Part shown: positions 62,498 to 64,000 of the stretch, one piece after another
Layout of the letters: every line of letters starts with the position of its first letter
Position numbering within the stretch: position 1 is the first letter of the stretch
Source: Bursaphelenchus xylophilus
Lineage: Eukaryota > Nematoda > Chromadorea > Rhabditida > Aphelenchoididae
DNA length: 64,000 nt
Reading direction: 5' to 3'
NCBI GenBank assembly: GCA_904066235.2
Contig: CAJFCV020000002.1
Location: forward strand, 3,906,001 to 3,970,000
Made by a program: the position numbers and the translations under genes
Notes under the pieces: generated by a model
Told to the model about the DNA's origin: nothing
The model's input: only the letters and a program-made list of their open reading frames with translations
The model's database searches: none

Positions 62498-64000
62498 GGC
62501 GCCGGCGATCCCTTCACGCGCGGTCCGATGGGCTTGCCGTTCCAGGTTCGTGCGCGGCGCGGCTCCTCTCGTGACCAGCACAACTCTTGTGCACAAATTT
62601 TGCCCGCGCGCCAAGCCTCGGAGAATGTTTTCGGGCGGAGGATGGGTGCGGAGAAGAGTGTTGTCCTCGGCGTTGTTGGAGAAGGATGATGTTGTATGAC
62701 TGTTTTTATAGAAGAGAAAACGGTTAGTTGGTTCACGCGAAACGTTTTATCCGGCACACGGTAAATCGGAGATTTATGAGTAAATGTTTATTTCAGTGGG
62801 GAGATAATAGACTTTTAAAGCTGCTGGAATGATTTTTGCGACTTGCACTATGCAAAGAAATTATGGAGACACCCGAAAAGGCTATTGCACGGTGCAAGAA
62901 AAGCATTTGTTTTTGCACAGTGCATATCGCTAAAATCATTCTATCGACTCTGCGAACGGACTACTAGTAGAAAAATCATGACTATGCCAAATTCTAGGCC
63001 AGACTAGCCTCATAAGAAAGACCTCAGACTATAAGCGATCAATGGGCTTGGGAGAAATCAAGATTTTTTATTTTCCACCTAAAACATGATGAAACTTTCA
63101 ATTTTCGTCCTTAAAGTGCAGAATTTGCACATTCAACCCCAAAAGGTTCAGTGACGCTGGAGCAAGCTTGACGTGTATCAACGAGTCGGCTAATCCGCCG
63201 AATGGAAGAGCAAGTTCGGAATCAAAGTTGACTCGCGTCCCAGCTCGAGCCTCGGAAAGTCCGGAGGGGAAAACCGCAAAAAAGTCGTGGAAACGAGCCG
63301 ATTGGGACCACGAGAACGCGAAAAAAAACACAATACCCCCCCATCCCGGGGCAGCTGTGTGTGTGCGGATGATTGACATGGAATCGGCGGCACAGCGCTA
63401 AGACATTATTATTATTTTTGTTAATGGTTTGTTTATAACAAGCCTGAGGTCCGGCGGGCTTGAAGAAAAAAAAGCCAGACGTGCTGACGTGAAGCGTGAG
63501 GCGAAAAGGATAAGCGGCCAAAGAGCGGCGGGACGAGTGATAAAAGAAATTTGGCCAATCTCCCGATCGCTGATAATTACCCGAGTGTTAAGTCGGGGTG
63601 ACTAATTGATGGTTGTCGTTCCGAAAACAAGGCAATTTGTCATGCAACAACTGCGATTCGAAGGGTTTCGAAGGGTTGGGAATTTACGTTAGTTTTTTTT
63701 AAATTTTACCCAATGGGGATTACACGTGAACGGGCTGTTATTAACGGATATCGCGTTTGAAAAAAACGCTTTTAAATTATGATAAGGTTGAATTAAGGGC
63801 AGAAAAAGGTGGCGTAGTTCCGGAATAGGGCATTTTTGGAAATGCGACGGCTTGGAAAAGTATACGGAGTTAGTCATAATTCTAGGAATCGGACAACAAT
63901 TGTCGGTCGATTACGGAATAAGGAAAAACAGTTAAAACCAAATTTTGACGTCAGATGATAAAAAATCCCTCATTAGACAAATACCGATAAAATTTTGGCA
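62498..64000. other. Upstream region of kin-1
   Basis: The first 200 bases are GC-rich and may be 5' leader. A TGCACGGTGC/TGCACAGTGC fragment of the second repeat family lies at about 62885-62935. Two overlapping ORFs on opposite strands at 63098-63401 both look protein-like, but neither has start or splice support. No gene is called. Confidence 0.4.

Noticed and set aside
63098..63401. Opposing ORFs that both look protein-like
   Set aside because: The strands conflict, and neither has a clear start, splice site or recognised motif.

Overview
The window reads as a nematode nuclear chromosome segment. Introns are mostly short and end in TTTCAG or TTTTAG. Several start codons lie just downstream of a 3' splice site, as expected with leader trans-splicing. 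The gene content also fits: an MLT-10-like moulting protein, a KIN-1 type PKA catalytic subunit and expanded M13 (neprilysin) peptidases. I cannot name the genus from sequence alone. All gene models were built by hand from splice signals, reading phase and family motifs; no search was run.

Layout, left to right. (1) 1-6624, minus: an 11-exon M13 gene with a membrane anchor and at least three M13 units in one frame; unit 1 has intact zinc motifs, unit 2 has lost them, unit 3 runs off the left edge. (2) 6625-9533: intergenic, with repeats. (3) 9534-11554, plus: a calcyphosin-like EF-hand gene. (4) 11890-12903 and 13676-17888, minus: two related genes of unknown function sharing a C-terminal block. 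(5) 18109-18374: an orphan exon-like ORF, then a gene-poor stretch. (6) 21791-23471, plus: a zinc alcohol dehydrogenase, tail to tail with (7) 23579-26425, minus: a papain-family protein with serine in place of the catalytic cysteine. (8) 26426-29517: repeats and unresolved exon-like fragments. (9) 29518-32274, plus: an MLT-10-like gene. (10) 33462-62497, minus: kin-1 (PKA catalytic subunit), about 29 kb, with three phase-matched alternative first exons, two alternative last exons and a further candidate alternative exon. (11) 62498-64000: upstream of kin-1, no gene assigned.

The non-coding DNA is rich in small inverted-repeat elements. A family of about 150 bp with ends like CAGTCTGTCGGGAAAAT occurs about 18 times. 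A second, 300-400 bp family is filled with TGCAC/GTGCA palindromes. A third is a Tc1-type foldback pair ending in CAGTG. There is also a 1.2 kb element with mariner-like ends, and a 631 bp element nested inside one copy of the first family and flanked by a 5 bp GC-rich duplication. No rRNA, tRNA or CRISPR array was recognised. The genes look like ordinary, unrelated neighbours rather than one pathway. The most unusual points are the multi-unit M13 protein with a degenerate unit, the Cys-to-Ser papain homologue, the kin-1 exon choice at both ends, and the nested transposon.
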